DNA of 64,000 nt from positions 4,960,001 to 5,024,000 of the forward strand of contig CAXXEH010000003.1 in NCBI GenBank assembly GCA_963677935.2. Reading direction: 5' to 3'. The notes below the pieces were generated by a model. It was not told where the DNA came from. It did no database searches and saw nothing but the letters and a program-made list of their open reading frames with translations. The stretch comes from JAAFHB01 sp963677935. GTDB lineage: Bacteria > Bacteroidota > Bacteroidia > Bacteroidales > Prolixibacteraceae. A program made the translations under genes and the position numbers. Below, in pieces: positions 25,933 to 34,864 of this stretch. Positions within the stretch are counted from its first letter, which is position 1. Every line of letters starts with the position of its first letter.

Positions 25933-26196
25933 TTATTTATAGTGTCCTTTGCATTGGGCAATTACTATAATTTCGTTTTCGATCTTATAAACAAGCCGAT
26001 GCTCATCGGTAATCCGCCGCGACCAATAGCCAGCCAGGTTATGTTTCAAAGGTTCTGGTTTGCCAATTCCAATATTTACACCATTACGGTCAATATCTTT
26101 AATAAGGTCGGCTATTTTTTTGAAAATTGTTTTATTCTCGGAAGCCCAGTTTACAAAATCACTGTAAGTTGCTTCTTCAAATTGTACGGTTTTCAT
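25933..26196 (-). CDS. YoeB-type mRNA-interferase toxin
   Basis: An 87-residue protein matching the Txe/YoeB family: FEEATYSDFVNWASENKTIF at the start, GIGKPEPLKHNLAGYWSRRI in the middle, and the ending TDEHRLVYKI...QCKGHYK with the conserved Arg, His and Tyr of the active site. Family members cleave mRNA at the ribosome. It overlaps the antitoxin gene by 4 bp and is translated after it. The module lies between two orphan permease tails (25766 and 26551), on the strand opposite to the ABC array. Confidence 0.9.
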   Translation of the reverse strand: MKTVQFEEATYSDFVNWASENKTIFKKIADLIKDIDRNGVNIGIGKPEPLKHNLAGYWSRRITDEHRLVYKIENEIIVIAQCKGHYK

Positions 26197-26435
26197 TTTT
26201 TCAATAACTCATCTGTTAATTCCTCAAAATCTTTTCCTGACAAGGTTTTAACCTTTCCCTCTTCAACTTTTTTCACGGAATCGATCAGATGTGTAGCATA
26301 CTTTACTTTTTTACCGGTAGCTTTTCGGGCCGAAGCAATCGTAAGTACAATTTCCTCATCGTTGAACCGGTTCTTTATTGATTCAATAAATTGCATATCC
26401 AATTCACTTGCTTTGAGGCGGTATATGGTTTCCAT
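26193..26435 (-). CDS. Antitoxin partner of the YoeB-type toxin
   Basis: An 80-residue protein directly upstream of the toxin gene, with a 4-bp ATGA overlap. It is not an obvious Phd/YefM sequence. The N-terminal ~35 residues look like a short beta-helix segment, and the acidic, helical C-terminus (GKDFEELTDELLKK) is typical of toxin-neutralising tails. The assignment rests mainly on gene order and size. A -7-type box lies 22 bp upstream. Confidence 0.8.
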   Translation of the reverse strand: METIYRLKASELDMQFIESIKNRFNDEEIVLTIASARKATGKKVKYATHLIDSVKKVEEGKVKTLSGKDFEELTDELLKK

Positions 26436-26456
26436 AATCGAGTCATTTAATTATAA

Positions 26457-26464
26457 CAAAGATA
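26457..26464 (-). promoter_or_regulatory. Probable promoter -7 box of the toxin-antitoxin operon
   Basis: The minus strand reads TATCTTTG, a match to TAnnTTTG, 22 bp upstream of the antitoxin start. No clear -33 TTTG is seen at the standard spacing. Confidence 0.4.
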
Positions 26465-26550
26465 ATATGTTTTCCTGTACGTATTTTCTATGAATGAAAA
26501 TTGCTTTTAATGAACGAAATATGTTTAAATCGTTGTCGTCAAAAGAAAAG

Positions 26551-26600
26551 GCTGGTAAGCTGCCACGAGATATCCTGTTGAGGTATTGATGTATGAGTAA
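26551..26600 (+). pseudogene. Orphan permease tail T2 (degenerate)
   Basis: The 50 bp align without gaps to the permease tail end at 38 of 50 positions. Read in frame they give W, stop, AATRYPVEVLMYE, stop, compared with WKAATRNPVEALRYE. No permease body precedes it; the toxin-antitoxin module does. A degenerate type-B-like stretch (about 26610-26640) follows. The rest of the gap to the ATPase gene shows nothing recognisable. Confidence 0.65.
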
Positions 26601-26699
26601 ATGTCTGTTTCAGAATTGGCACGATAAACAGGATTCAGATGATCAATAGAATAACAAATTGAGAACTATTCAGAAATAAAGGAACCTAAAATAATAGAT

Positions 26700-27374
26700 A
26701 TGATTCAATTAAACAACATCGACAAGTATTACAATTCAAAATTTCAACGCACATATGTATTGAAGGACATCATTCTTGACGTAAATGAGGGAGAATTTCT
26801 AAGTGTAATGGGCCCAAGTGGTTCAGGGAAATCAACCTTGCTGAATATCATCGGCTTGATGGATGCCCCATCATCGGGTAACTATTCGTTGAATGGAAAT
26901 TCGGTTCTTGAACTCAAAGAGAAAGCCAAGGTCGATTACCACCGGAATTTCATCAGCTTTATTTTCCAGGCCTATCACCTGATTGAGGAAATGACAGTTT
27001 ACGAAAACATCGAAACACCATTAATTTACAAAGGTGTGAGAAGCCGCGACCGTCAGGCGATGGTGGCTGATCTGCTCGACCGCTTCAACATGGTGGCCAA
27101 GAAGGATCTGTTTCCGCAACAACTCTCTGGTGGACAGCAGCAACTGGTAGGAATAGCCCGTGCCATTATCGGTAAGCCCAAACTCCTTTTAGCCGATGAA
27201 CCAACCGGAAACCTGCATACTACCCAGGGTGAAATGATCATGGAAACGCTGAAGGAGTTAAACAATGAGGGAGTTACCATTATTCAGGTCACCCATAATG
27301 AAAAATTTGCCCAGTATGGCAAACGGATCATCAGATTGGAGGATGGGAATATAAGAAGTGATACAAAAAAGTAA
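26700..27374 (+). CDS. ABC transporter ATP-binding protein, type 2, second copy
   Basis: A 224-residue near-duplicate of the ATPase at 22165; only a handful of residues differ (for example MIQLNNIDKYYNSK against MIKLNNIDKYYDSK). It has the same unusual features: D-loop GNLHTTQGE and signature LSGGQQQLVGIARA, with intact Walker A and B. The DNA identity ends close to the start and stop codons, so only the gene was copied, by duplication or gene conversion. It precedes P4-P9, which have no other ATPase among them, so it probably serves several of these permeases. Confidence 0.93.
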   Translation: MIQLNNIDKYYNSKFQRTYVLKDIILDVNEGEFLSVMGPSGSGKSTLLNIIGLMDAPSSGNYSLNGNSVLELKEKAKVDYHRNFISFIFQAYHLIEEMTVYENIETPLIYKGVRSRDRQAMVADLLDRFNMVAKKDLFPQQLSGGQQQLVGIARAIIGKPKLLLADEPTGNLHTTQGEMIMETLKELNNEGVTIIQVTHNEKFAQYGKRIIRLEDGNIRSDTKK

Positions 27375-27430
27375 GAAAGTGTTTGAAGAATTGTAATATG
27401 ATGGATCATAAACTATGAATATATATCATC

Positions 27431-29797
27431 ATGAAAAGAATAATTAATTCAACGATCCGGAATTTCACTCGTAAACCGGTCACAAATCTGATCAACCTGT
27501 TGGGTTTGGCGGTTAGTTTGGCATTGGTCATTATCTTGTCTGGTTATTGTTATAGTGAGCTTACTACGGATAATTATCATAAAAACGGCGACCGGCTTTA
27601 CCTGTTTGCTGATTTAAATGGTCGTATATATATGCCTGCCATATTGAAAGACCAGATTGATCTGAACATTCCGGAGGTAGAATCAGTTGTTAGGTTAGCC
27701 GGAACATGGGAAGCTCCTGTTTTCCAGGCTGGTGATCATGACCCAATCAAATCGGATCTGGTTTTTGCTGACAATGATTTTTTCAGACTTTTCACCTACC
27801 AGGCTGCTGAAGGTAATCTGGAAAATGCATTGAAAGAACCAATGACTGTCGTCCTCACAAAATCATTGGCCAATAAGCTGTTTGGGCAAGATCATGCCCT
27901 TGGCAAAACCATAAAACTGAATAATGACAAGGAACTGACAGTTAAGGCGGTTATTAATGAACCCGAAGCCAATACAAGCCTTAATTTCAGTGCAATTACC
28001 TCCATTGCCACCCGAAAAATTGTACAATCGAATGGCGAAGAATTTACTGATTGGAGCTGGAATGATTTCCAGATCTTCATTCTACTCAAAAAAGGTGCAA
28101 AACCTGACGAATCGGCAAAAAAGATTGCAGCACTGTTCCCAAAAAACAAAGATGACCAGCAAGATTACTCAAAATTGAAACTGAATCCATTTCAGAAAGT
28201 TTACTTCTCAAAATTCAGCGTCTTCGATAATTATCTGCGTTGTGGCGACAAACAAAAAGTGATGATCCTCCTTATGGTGGCCGCAATGGTATTAATGATT
28301 GCACTAATCAATTTCGTTCATATCTCGTCATCACAATGGATCGATAAGATCAGGCAAACCGGCGTTTTGAAGGTCATTGGAGCAAGGAGGTCGAATATCC
28401 TTTGGAATATCCTTTTTGAAGCATTTTTCCTGTTTCTGATGTCGCTCTTCATCGCAATAATCATGGTGGGTCTTGCGGCACCTGTAATCAGGAATTATAC
28501 CGGTATTCATTTTAGCCAACAACTGCTATATACTCCCGCCTTTTTACTTGTATCATTAATTGGGACCTTTGCCTTAAGCTTGATATTCAGTTTAGTACCA
28601 GCCATGAGGATTTCATCATCAAAAGCATTAGACAATCTTAAAAAATCGGTTGTGCCCGGAACTTCGAATTCCTTTTCCAGGGGCGTTCTCGTTACCGCAC
28701 AATTTGTGATTGCCATAGTACTGATTGCCTTTACGGTGTTGGTGCAAAAACAAGTCATCTTTGGCAGCAACAATCTTTGGTTCAACCAGAAAAATATCAT
28801 TGGGATAAAACTGACTCCCCAGTTGGACAGTAAAAAAGAGGTGCTCAAAAAGTTGCTTCAGGAAAAATCAAATGTAAAACAGATATCTCTCACACAATAC
28901 TATCCTGGGAAAGCTTTGTCGCACTGGACAAATTCCCAGACTATCGAAGGAGAGAAAAAGCAATTCAATTTCGACATTTTTAGTGCTGATGCCGCATTCT
29001 TTGGAATGACCGGACTACAGCTTACTCAAGGACGTTTTTTCTCAGATGATTTAACGACTGACAAAAACAAAATGGTGGTGAATGAAACCTTCCTGCGCGA
29101 GAATAAGCTGGAGAATCCGATCGGTACCAAAATCATCATGGGTTTTGGTCCGGAAGCCATTCTTTCTGAGATAGTTGGAGTTGTGAAGGACTTTCATTAT
29201 AAATCGGTTAACGAACCTATTGGTTCGCTGCTGATTCAAAATAAGTCATATGCATCGTATTGCCTGGTCAGTTTGCTAACCACTGATTTTAAGTCATTAC
29301 TACGAACTGTCAAGGAAATAAACGCGGCAGCATCCAGCCTTTCGCCATCATTCCCGGTGGAAATAAGCTTTTTTGATCAGGCTATTGAAAAAATGTACCA
29401 ATCGGAATTGCAGTTTCGGCGCACCTTTTCCCTGTTTGCCGGATGTGCCATTGTAATTTGTTGTATGGGGATTTTAGCGATGTCGCTTTTCACCTGCCGC
29501 CGCCGCATCAAAGAAATCGGCATCCGCAAAGTAAACGGGGCCAAGGTTTCAGAAGTGATGGTAATGCTAAATAAGGACTTTGTAAAATGGGTCGCCATTG
29601 CGTTTGTAATTGCCTCGCCTATTTCATGGTATGCAATGAACAAATGGCTCGAAAACTTTGCCTATAAAACCGAATTAAGTTGGTGGATTTTTGTCCTGGC
29701 CGGATTGTTAGCATTGGGAATTGCCTTGCTCACGGTGAGCTGGCAGAGCTGGAAGGCAGCTACGAGAAATCCGGTGGAGGCGCTGAGGTATGAATAA
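27431..29797 (+). CDS. ABC transporter permease P4 (FtsX/MacB type)
   Basis: A 788-residue permease. The first-half coupling motif is altered (IRQTGVLKVIGAR) and the second is canonical (RIKEIGIRKVNGAK). The last ~290 bp, from that second motif to the stop, are almost identical in DNA to P5, while the upstream sequence is unrelated at DNA level. The body keeps the usual sequence of N-terminal membrane segment (NLLGLAVSLALVIILSGYC), periplasmic domain and three-segment cluster, repeated once. It follows the second type-2 ATPase by 56 bp. Confidence 0.9.
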   Translation: MKRIINSTIRNFTRKPVTNLINLLGLAVSLALVIILSGYCYSELTTDNYHKNGDRLYLFADLNGRIYMPAILKDQIDLNIPEVESVVRLAGTWEAPVFQAGDHDPIKSDLVFADNDFFRLFTYQAAEGNLENALKEPMTVVLTKSLANKLFGQDHALGKTIKLNNDKELTVKAVINEPEANTSLNFSAITSIATRKIVQSNGEEFTDWSWNDFQIFILLKKGAKPDESAKKIAALFPKNKDDQQDYSKLKLNPFQKVYFSKFSVFDNYLRCGDKQKVMILLMVAAMVLMIALINFVHISSSQWIDKIRQTGVLKVIGARRSNILWNILFEAFFLFLMSLFIAIIMVGLAAPVIRNYTGIHFSQQLLYTPAFLLVSLIGTFALSLIFSLVPAMRISSSKALDNLKKSVVPGTSNSFSRGVLVTAQFVIAIVLIAFTVLVQKQVIFGSNNLWFNQKNIIGIKLTPQLDSKKEVLKKLLQEKSNVKQISLTQYYPGKALSHWTNSQTIEGEKKQFNFDIFSADAAFFGMTGLQLTQGRFFSDDLTTDKNKMVVNETFLRENKLENPIGTKIIMGFGPEAILSEIVGVVKDFHYKSVNEPIGSLLIQNKSYASYCLVSLLTTDFKSLLRTVKEINAAASSLSPSFPVEISFFDQAIEKMYQSELQFRRTFSLFAGCAIVICCMGILAMSLFTCRRRIKEIGIRKVNGAKVSEVMVMLNKDFVKWVAIAFVIASPISWYAMNKWLENFAYKTELSWWIFVLAGLLALGIALLTVSWQSWKAATRNPVEALRYE

Positions 29798-29861
29798 AAA
29801 ATTTAAATGATATAAGAAGAGTTAAAAAGGTCCAAAATAATAACTGTTAAAATCTCACATT

Positions 29862-32219
29862 ATGATTTGGTATTATTTTAAAACAGCAATCAAGAGTCTT
29901 CGGAACAACAAAAAGTTCTCGGTTATCAATATTGCAGGATTTGCATTTGGTCTTTCCATCTGCCTTGCCATTGCTTTGTTCCTGAGCAAAGAATATTCCT
30001 ACAACAGGTTCTATAAAAACGCGGACCAGATCGTCCGGCTGATTGATACGAAAAACAATTCCAGTTCGATTGATTACCGGGTTAAAGACATCCTGCTCAG
30101 CAAGTATCCTGAAATAGAAAATGCCTGTCTGGTTCACTACAATGGCTCTGAAACTGAGGTAAATAGTGGAGAAAAAGGATTTTATCTGAAGGATATAATG
30201 TCGGTTGACAACAGTTTCTTTGATGTCTTTTCAATTCCTTTTGTTTCCGGGAAATCATCAAAGCCGTTCCTCAATATCAATTCTGCGGTCGTAACGGAGA
30301 GTACGGCTAAGATTTTATTTGGAACAGAAAACCCGTTAGGGAAAGAGTTATTTGTTGATGGAAATACTCCGATAACTATTACTGCTGTCATTCAGGATTT
30401 TCCTGAGAACTCAAGCATTTCTGCCGCACTTTTGGTAAATGCTGAAAATGATAATTTTAAATTTTCATTTAGTTGTGGCGACTACAAGGATAAAAGTTCG
30501 CACCGATGGCCATTTCAGATTTATCTTCAACTGCATAAAAATGCCAATCCGGATCAGCTTTTAGCAAAAATAAAAGAACACATTTCTTGGTTAAATCCCT
30601 ATCAGGAACAGGCTGGATTTTTAAAGTTGAAAGATATTTACCTGCAAGACACAACTTCCGGAAGCGAAATAAAACAGGGAAATGCCAAATTGCTGCGATT
30701 GCTAACCATCATTGCGTTTATCATTTTAGCCCTTGCGGTCATCAACTACATCAACCTCACCATTGCCCAGCAGAACAAGCGGAACAAAGATACCGGGATC
30801 AAAAAAACCATTGGGGCAAACCGGACGAATATTTTATTGAATTTTTTATTCGAATCGATTCTGGTGACCTTTTTGGCATTTATTTTAGGAATATTTCTGG
30901 TTTGGATTGGACTCCCAATCTATCAGGCTGTTTTCGATACCTCCCTGAATTTGAACATACTGTTTCATTTCCCATACTTTCTTTCCCTGCTTGGTTCAAT
31001 CCTTCTGATCGGTTTACTCAGTGGATGCGGACCTGCCATCGTCTTGTCAGGAATCAGCCCGATTAATATTTTGAGCGGTTCTGCGATTGGTTCCGGGAAA
31101 CGTAATTTCCTAAGAAATTCATTAACGGTTTTTCAGTTCGCGACTTCCATCGTTTTGATTTTTTGTGTAACCATTGTAGAACGACAGATTCAGTATGTCA
31201 AGCACCGGAACGCCGGATTTGATAAGGAACAATTGCTGCAGCTTGATTTACCAGAAATCCAGAAAAACGATCAAAAAAAGGCGTTGGTTCTTTTCGACGA
31301 ATTTCGCAAGTCTCCGGATATCAGAAATATATCGCTAACGAATAGTGTGCCCGGAAAAATTCGAATGAGTATGGGATCCAATATCGAGAATTCAGATAAA
31401 AACATAAGTGTTCCCTGTCTGAGGGTTGATACCACTTTTCTAAAAACTTTTGGGATTAAATTGATCAAGGGAAGAGACCTGGAACCGGGAGATTACGGGA
31501 AGGTTTGCATGATCAATGAAACCGCGTACAAACATTTTGAGTTTGAAAACCTGGAAAATAAGCGGTTTATGAATGGCAGAGAAGGAGGTTATGAAATTAT
31601 TGGGGTGGTTAATGATTTCCAATTCGAATCACTTCATAAAACTATTGGTCCGGTATGTATCATGTTTACTTCGGATTGCTCACCAACCACAGTCAATATT
31701 CGCCTTGCTAAAGGAGGTGTAGGGCAAGGCATGAATTTTATCCGGGATACATGGCAAAAAATAATTCCAGGACACCCGATTAAATACCAGTTTTACGATG
31801 AATGGTTCGACTCGATGTATCGATCGGAGGAAAGGTTTGCCAAAACCATAGGTCTTTTCGCAGTATTGGCCATCGTGATCTCTTGCATAGGGATTTTGGG
31901 TCTGGCCATCTTTACATCGGAAAGAAGGATAAAGGAAATCGGCATCCGCAAAGTAAACGGGGCCAAGGTTTCAGAAGTAATAGCAATGCTGAACAAAGAC
32001 TTTGTAAAATGGGTCGCCATTGCGTTTGTAATTGCCTCGCCTATTTCATGGTATGCAATGAACAAATGGCTCGAAAACTTTGCCTATAAAACCGAATTAA
32101 GTTGGTGGATTTTTGCCCTAGCCGGCTTATTAGCATTGGGAATTGCCTTGCTCACAGTGAGCTGGCAAAGCTGGAAGGCAGCTACGAGAAACCCGATTGA
32201 GGCACTGAGGTATGAATGA
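29862..32219 (+). CDS. ABC transporter permease P5 (FtsX/MacB type)
   Basis: A 785-residue permease starting IWYYFKTAIKSLRNNKKFS. The N-terminal membrane segment is NIAGFAFGLSICLAIALFL. The coupling motifs are NKDTGIKKTIGAN (first half, weakened) and RIKEIGIRKVNGAK (second half). Its last ~290 bp are nearly identical to P4, a mosaic border falling at the second coupling motif. The stop codon TGA is followed after one base by the truncated type-A element at 32221. The body is in line with its family in length and topology. Confidence 0.9.
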   Translation: MIWYYFKTAIKSLRNNKKFSVINIAGFAFGLSICLAIALFLSKEYSYNRFYKNADQIVRLIDTKNNSSSIDYRVKDILLSKYPEIENACLVHYNGSETEVNSGEKGFYLKDIMSVDNSFFDVFSIPFVSGKSSKPFLNINSAVVTESTAKILFGTENPLGKELFVDGNTPITITAVIQDFPENSSISAALLVNAENDNFKFSFSCGDYKDKSSHRWPFQIYLQLHKNANPDQLLAKIKEHISWLNPYQEQAGFLKLKDIYLQDTTSGSEIKQGNAKLLRLLTIIAFIILALAVINYINLTIAQQNKRNKDTGIKKTIGANRTNILLNFLFESILVTFLAFILGIFLVWIGLPIYQAVFDTSLNLNILFHFPYFLSLLGSILLIGLLSGCGPAIVLSGISPINILSGSAIGSGKRNFLRNSLTVFQFATSIVLIFCVTIVERQIQYVKHRNAGFDKEQLLQLDLPEIQKNDQKKALVLFDEFRKSPDIRNISLTNSVPGKIRMSMGSNIENSDKNISVPCLRVDTTFLKTFGIKLIKGRDLEPGDYGKVCMINETAYKHFEFENLENKRFMNGREGGYEIIGVVNDFQFESLHKTIGPVCIMFTSDCSPTTVNIRLAKGGVGQGMNFIRDTWQKIIPGHPIKYQFYDEWFDSMYRSEERFAKTIGLFAVLAIVISCIGILGLAIFTSERRIKEIGIRKVNGAKVSEVIAMLNKDFVKWVAIAFVIASPISWYAMNKWLENFAYKTELSWWIFALAGLLALGIALLTVSWQSWKAATRNPIEALRYE

Positions 32220-32220
32220 G

Positions 32221-32322
32221 TGTCTGAACTTTGATTAAATGATTGATTGAAAACTTTGATTGAAAAGCTAGGACGGAAAATAACTATACCAATCTTTATT
32301 GAAAGTCAAGCTATGGTTGAAA
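32221..32322 (+). mobile_element. Type-A element A2, left part only
   Basis: Starts with the exact left terminal repeat TGTCTGAACTTTGATT one base after the P5 stop and matches A1 and A4 for ~100 bp, until CTATGGTTGAAA. The GxxExxY-coding part and the right end are missing, so this copy is truncated and presumably immobile. Confidence 0.7.
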
Positions 32323-32353
32323 GGATCAAAAGAATTTTAAAAATAAACTGAAC

Positions 32354-34828
32354 ATGATATTACAGTTAATTAAATCATCATTTCGAAATATAGTAAGGCA
32401 TCCGGTACTCGCAGTAATTAATGTTGTGGGATTGGCCATCGGAATTGCATCTTGTCTTTTGATATTGATGTATGTATCCTATGAATACAGTTTTGATAAA
32501 AGCTGGAAAGATGCCCCGAATATTTATAGAATTACTTACAACCGCTACCAGAACCAAACTCTCAGTTTTTCCAGTGCTAGAACGTTGCATGGTATAGCAC
32601 CTGTTGTGAAGGAAAAGATTCCTGGAATTGTTGGAAGTACCGAATTATTTAAAGATGTTGTGACGGTTTACAATGAAAATAACCAGATACAGGACATAAA
32701 GATGTTTGTAACTGATTCCACCTTTTTCAGCGTTTTTAAACTCGATTTTATCGATAAACGGGGTGAAAATCCAATGACAGACCTCTATTCATCTGTAATT
32801 TCAGAATCGGCGGCGCTTTCACTTTTTGGAACCAAAGACGCGGTGGGTAAGTGGTTCAAGGTTTGCCAGGGATGGCGTTTTTGCGTTACAGGTGTTTACA
32901 AGGATTTGCCATCGAACATTCATATTCCTTTTGATATGTTGCTCACCTTGAAAACTTATTCTCACTATTTTCAGAACTGGGATGATGCATCAGGAACAGA
33001 AATAATAAAAAATCCCAATGCCTATAAAAGTAATCAGACTATTACCAGCTGGAAATGGGGTTATAATGGATATTACACCTATGTTTTAACACAGCCGCGA
33101 ATTGATCCCCGTAATATCGAAATGGAAATCAAAAAAATTGCTCCTCAATACACTGAATCGATCATCAAGAATGACGGGAAAGTGGAGTTTTTTCTGCAAC
33201 CAGTTTCCAGCATACATCTGAATTCAAATCTTGAGTATGAAATTAAACCCAATGGAGACCGTAAATCAGTTCTTGCACTTATTTTTATCTCTTTCACAAT
33301 ACTGATTATCGCCTGGATCAATTTTGTAAATTTAAACCTGGTCAGGGCTATTGGACATGCTAAATCGGTAGGTTTACGAAAGATGGCAGGAGCCACCAAA
33401 AGGCAGTTGGTTAGCTACTTTTTGGTAGAGGCTTTAATTACAAATCTGGCCAGTATCTTTATGGGAATTTGTCTTGTTCTGCTTCTAAAAGATTGGTTCT
33501 CATCTTTTATCGGAACTCCGTTAATGATTGCTTTTACAGGCAAACTGCTCCCAATTTTATTTGCATTGATTTTTTCCGGAATCTTTGTTTCCGGATTATA
33601 CCCGGCACTTTATCTCTCTTCATTTAAGTCAACAGAGTTGTTTCAGGGACTAAAAAATTCGGAATCACGCAGCTTTAATTTGCGCAAGATACTGGTTGTT
33701 ATTCAATTTGCCGCATCAATATTCTTTATTTCAGGTGTGTTTATCGTGAAAAGGCAGGTTGATTACATGAAAACGAGGGATTTAGGCGTTAACATTGACC
33801 GGACACTCGTTACCTTCTCTCCGCCAACCATGATCGGCCGGCCGCAACGAATGAGCAAAATAGATTCCTATAAATCGATGGTTCGAAAAACGTCAGGTGT
33901 TGAGTCAGTTGCCACTTCGTCGATCATTCCCGGCAAAGAGATTCTTTGGACCAGACAGGATATTCGCAAAGTTGATGATTTGCCTAATACCATGAAAACA
34001 TATGCTTACGCTTATATCGATTACGATTTTATTAAAACCTTTAACCTCGAAATTCTTTCGGGCAGAAATTTTACGGAGAGCGAGAATGAAAAATCCAAAT
34101 ATGTCATAATAAATGAAATGGCGATGCATCAGCTCGGTTTTCTGACCGCTGATGGTGCACTCCACTCGTTTGTATTGGTTGGGAATGATCCTTACGAAAT
34201 TGTAGGTGTGGTTCGTAATTATCACCACGAATCGCTGAAGAAGGAGATAAAACCAATCGTGTTTTTTTACGGGTATAAATGGATGGCCGATATCGGCTAT
34301 TATTCAATTAAAATTAATTCTTCTGATATAAAATCTACGGTTAGCCAGATAGAAACGATCTGGAAAGAAACCTATCCGGAAGATCGGTTTAGCTACTTTT
34401 TTCTCGATGATGCTTTTAATGCGCAATACAAAAGTGATCAGTCATTTGGACGCGTTTTCGCTTTATTTACACTTTTAGCCATTATCATTGCCAATATTGG
34501 TCTATTTGGATTGGCCGTATATACTTCCAGGCAACGCATCAAGGAGATTGGAGTCCGGAGGGTAAATGGTGCTTCGGTTTGGAATATCATATTGCTATTG
34601 AACAGGAACTTTGTTAGCTGGGTGGTAATAGCTTTTGTGATCGTATGTCCCATTTCCTGGTATACCATGCACCGATGGCTCGAAAACTTTGCCTACAAAA
34701 CAGAACTCAACTGGTGGATTTTTGCCCTGGCAGGCTTGTCGGCATTGGGAATTGCCTTGCTCACAGTGAGCTGGCAAAGCTGGAAGGCAGCTACGAGAAA
34801 TCCGATTGAGGCGCTGAGGTATGAATAG
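32354..34828 (+). CDS. ABC transporter permease P6 (FtsX/MacB type)
   Basis: At 824 residues it is the longest permease of the array, the extra length being in the first periplasmic domain. The N-terminus is NVVGLAIGIASCLLILMYV followed by EYSFDKSWKDAPNIYRI, so the SYDxFH signature is relaxed. The coupling motifs are AKSVGLRKMAGAT and RIKEIGVRRVNGAS. The C-terminal DNA from WLENFAYKT onward matches the shared tail block. The next permease gene begins within 40 bp, so the two are certainly co-transcribed. Confidence 0.9.
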   Translation: MILQLIKSSFRNIVRHPVLAVINVVGLAIGIASCLLILMYVSYEYSFDKSWKDAPNIYRITYNRYQNQTLSFSSARTLHGIAPVVKEKIPGIVGSTELFKDVVTVYNENNQIQDIKMFVTDSTFFSVFKLDFIDKRGENPMTDLYSSVISESAALSLFGTKDAVGKWFKVCQGWRFCVTGVYKDLPSNIHIPFDMLLTLKTYSHYFQNWDDASGTEIIKNPNAYKSNQTITSWKWGYNGYYTYVLTQPRIDPRNIEMEIKKIAPQYTESIIKNDGKVEFFLQPVSSIHLNSNLEYEIKPNGDRKSVLALIFISFTILIIAWINFVNLNLVRAIGHAKSVGLRKMAGATKRQLVSYFLVEALITNLASIFMGICLVLLLKDWFSSFIGTPLMIAFTGKLLPILFALIFSGIFVSGLYPALYLSSFKSTELFQGLKNSESRSFNLRKILVVIQFAASIFFISGVFIVKRQVDYMKTRDLGVNIDRTLVTFSPPTMIGRPQRMSKIDSYKSMVRKTSGVESVATSSIIPGKEILWTRQDIRKVDDLPNTMKTYAYAYIDYDFIKTFNLEILSGRNFTESENEKSKYVIINEMAMHQLGFLTADGALHSFVLVGNDPYEIVGVVRNYHHESLKKEIKPIVFFYGYKWMADIGYYSIKINSSDIKSTVSQIETIWKETYPEDRFSYFFLDDAFNAQYKSDQSFGRVFALFTLLAIIIANIGLFGLAVYTSRQRIKEIGVRRVNGASVWNIILLLNRNFVSWVVIAFVIVCPISWYTMHRWLENFAYKTELNWWIFALAGLSALGIALLTVSWQSWKAATRNPIEALRYE

Positions 34829-34864
34829 AACATGTTTACCGGAATAAAAAAAACGACATATACT

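Noticed and set aside
25897..26493. A 198-codon plus-strand open frame
   Set aside because: It is exactly antisense to the YoeB-type toxin and its antitoxin, which match known families, and its own product has no recognisable features.
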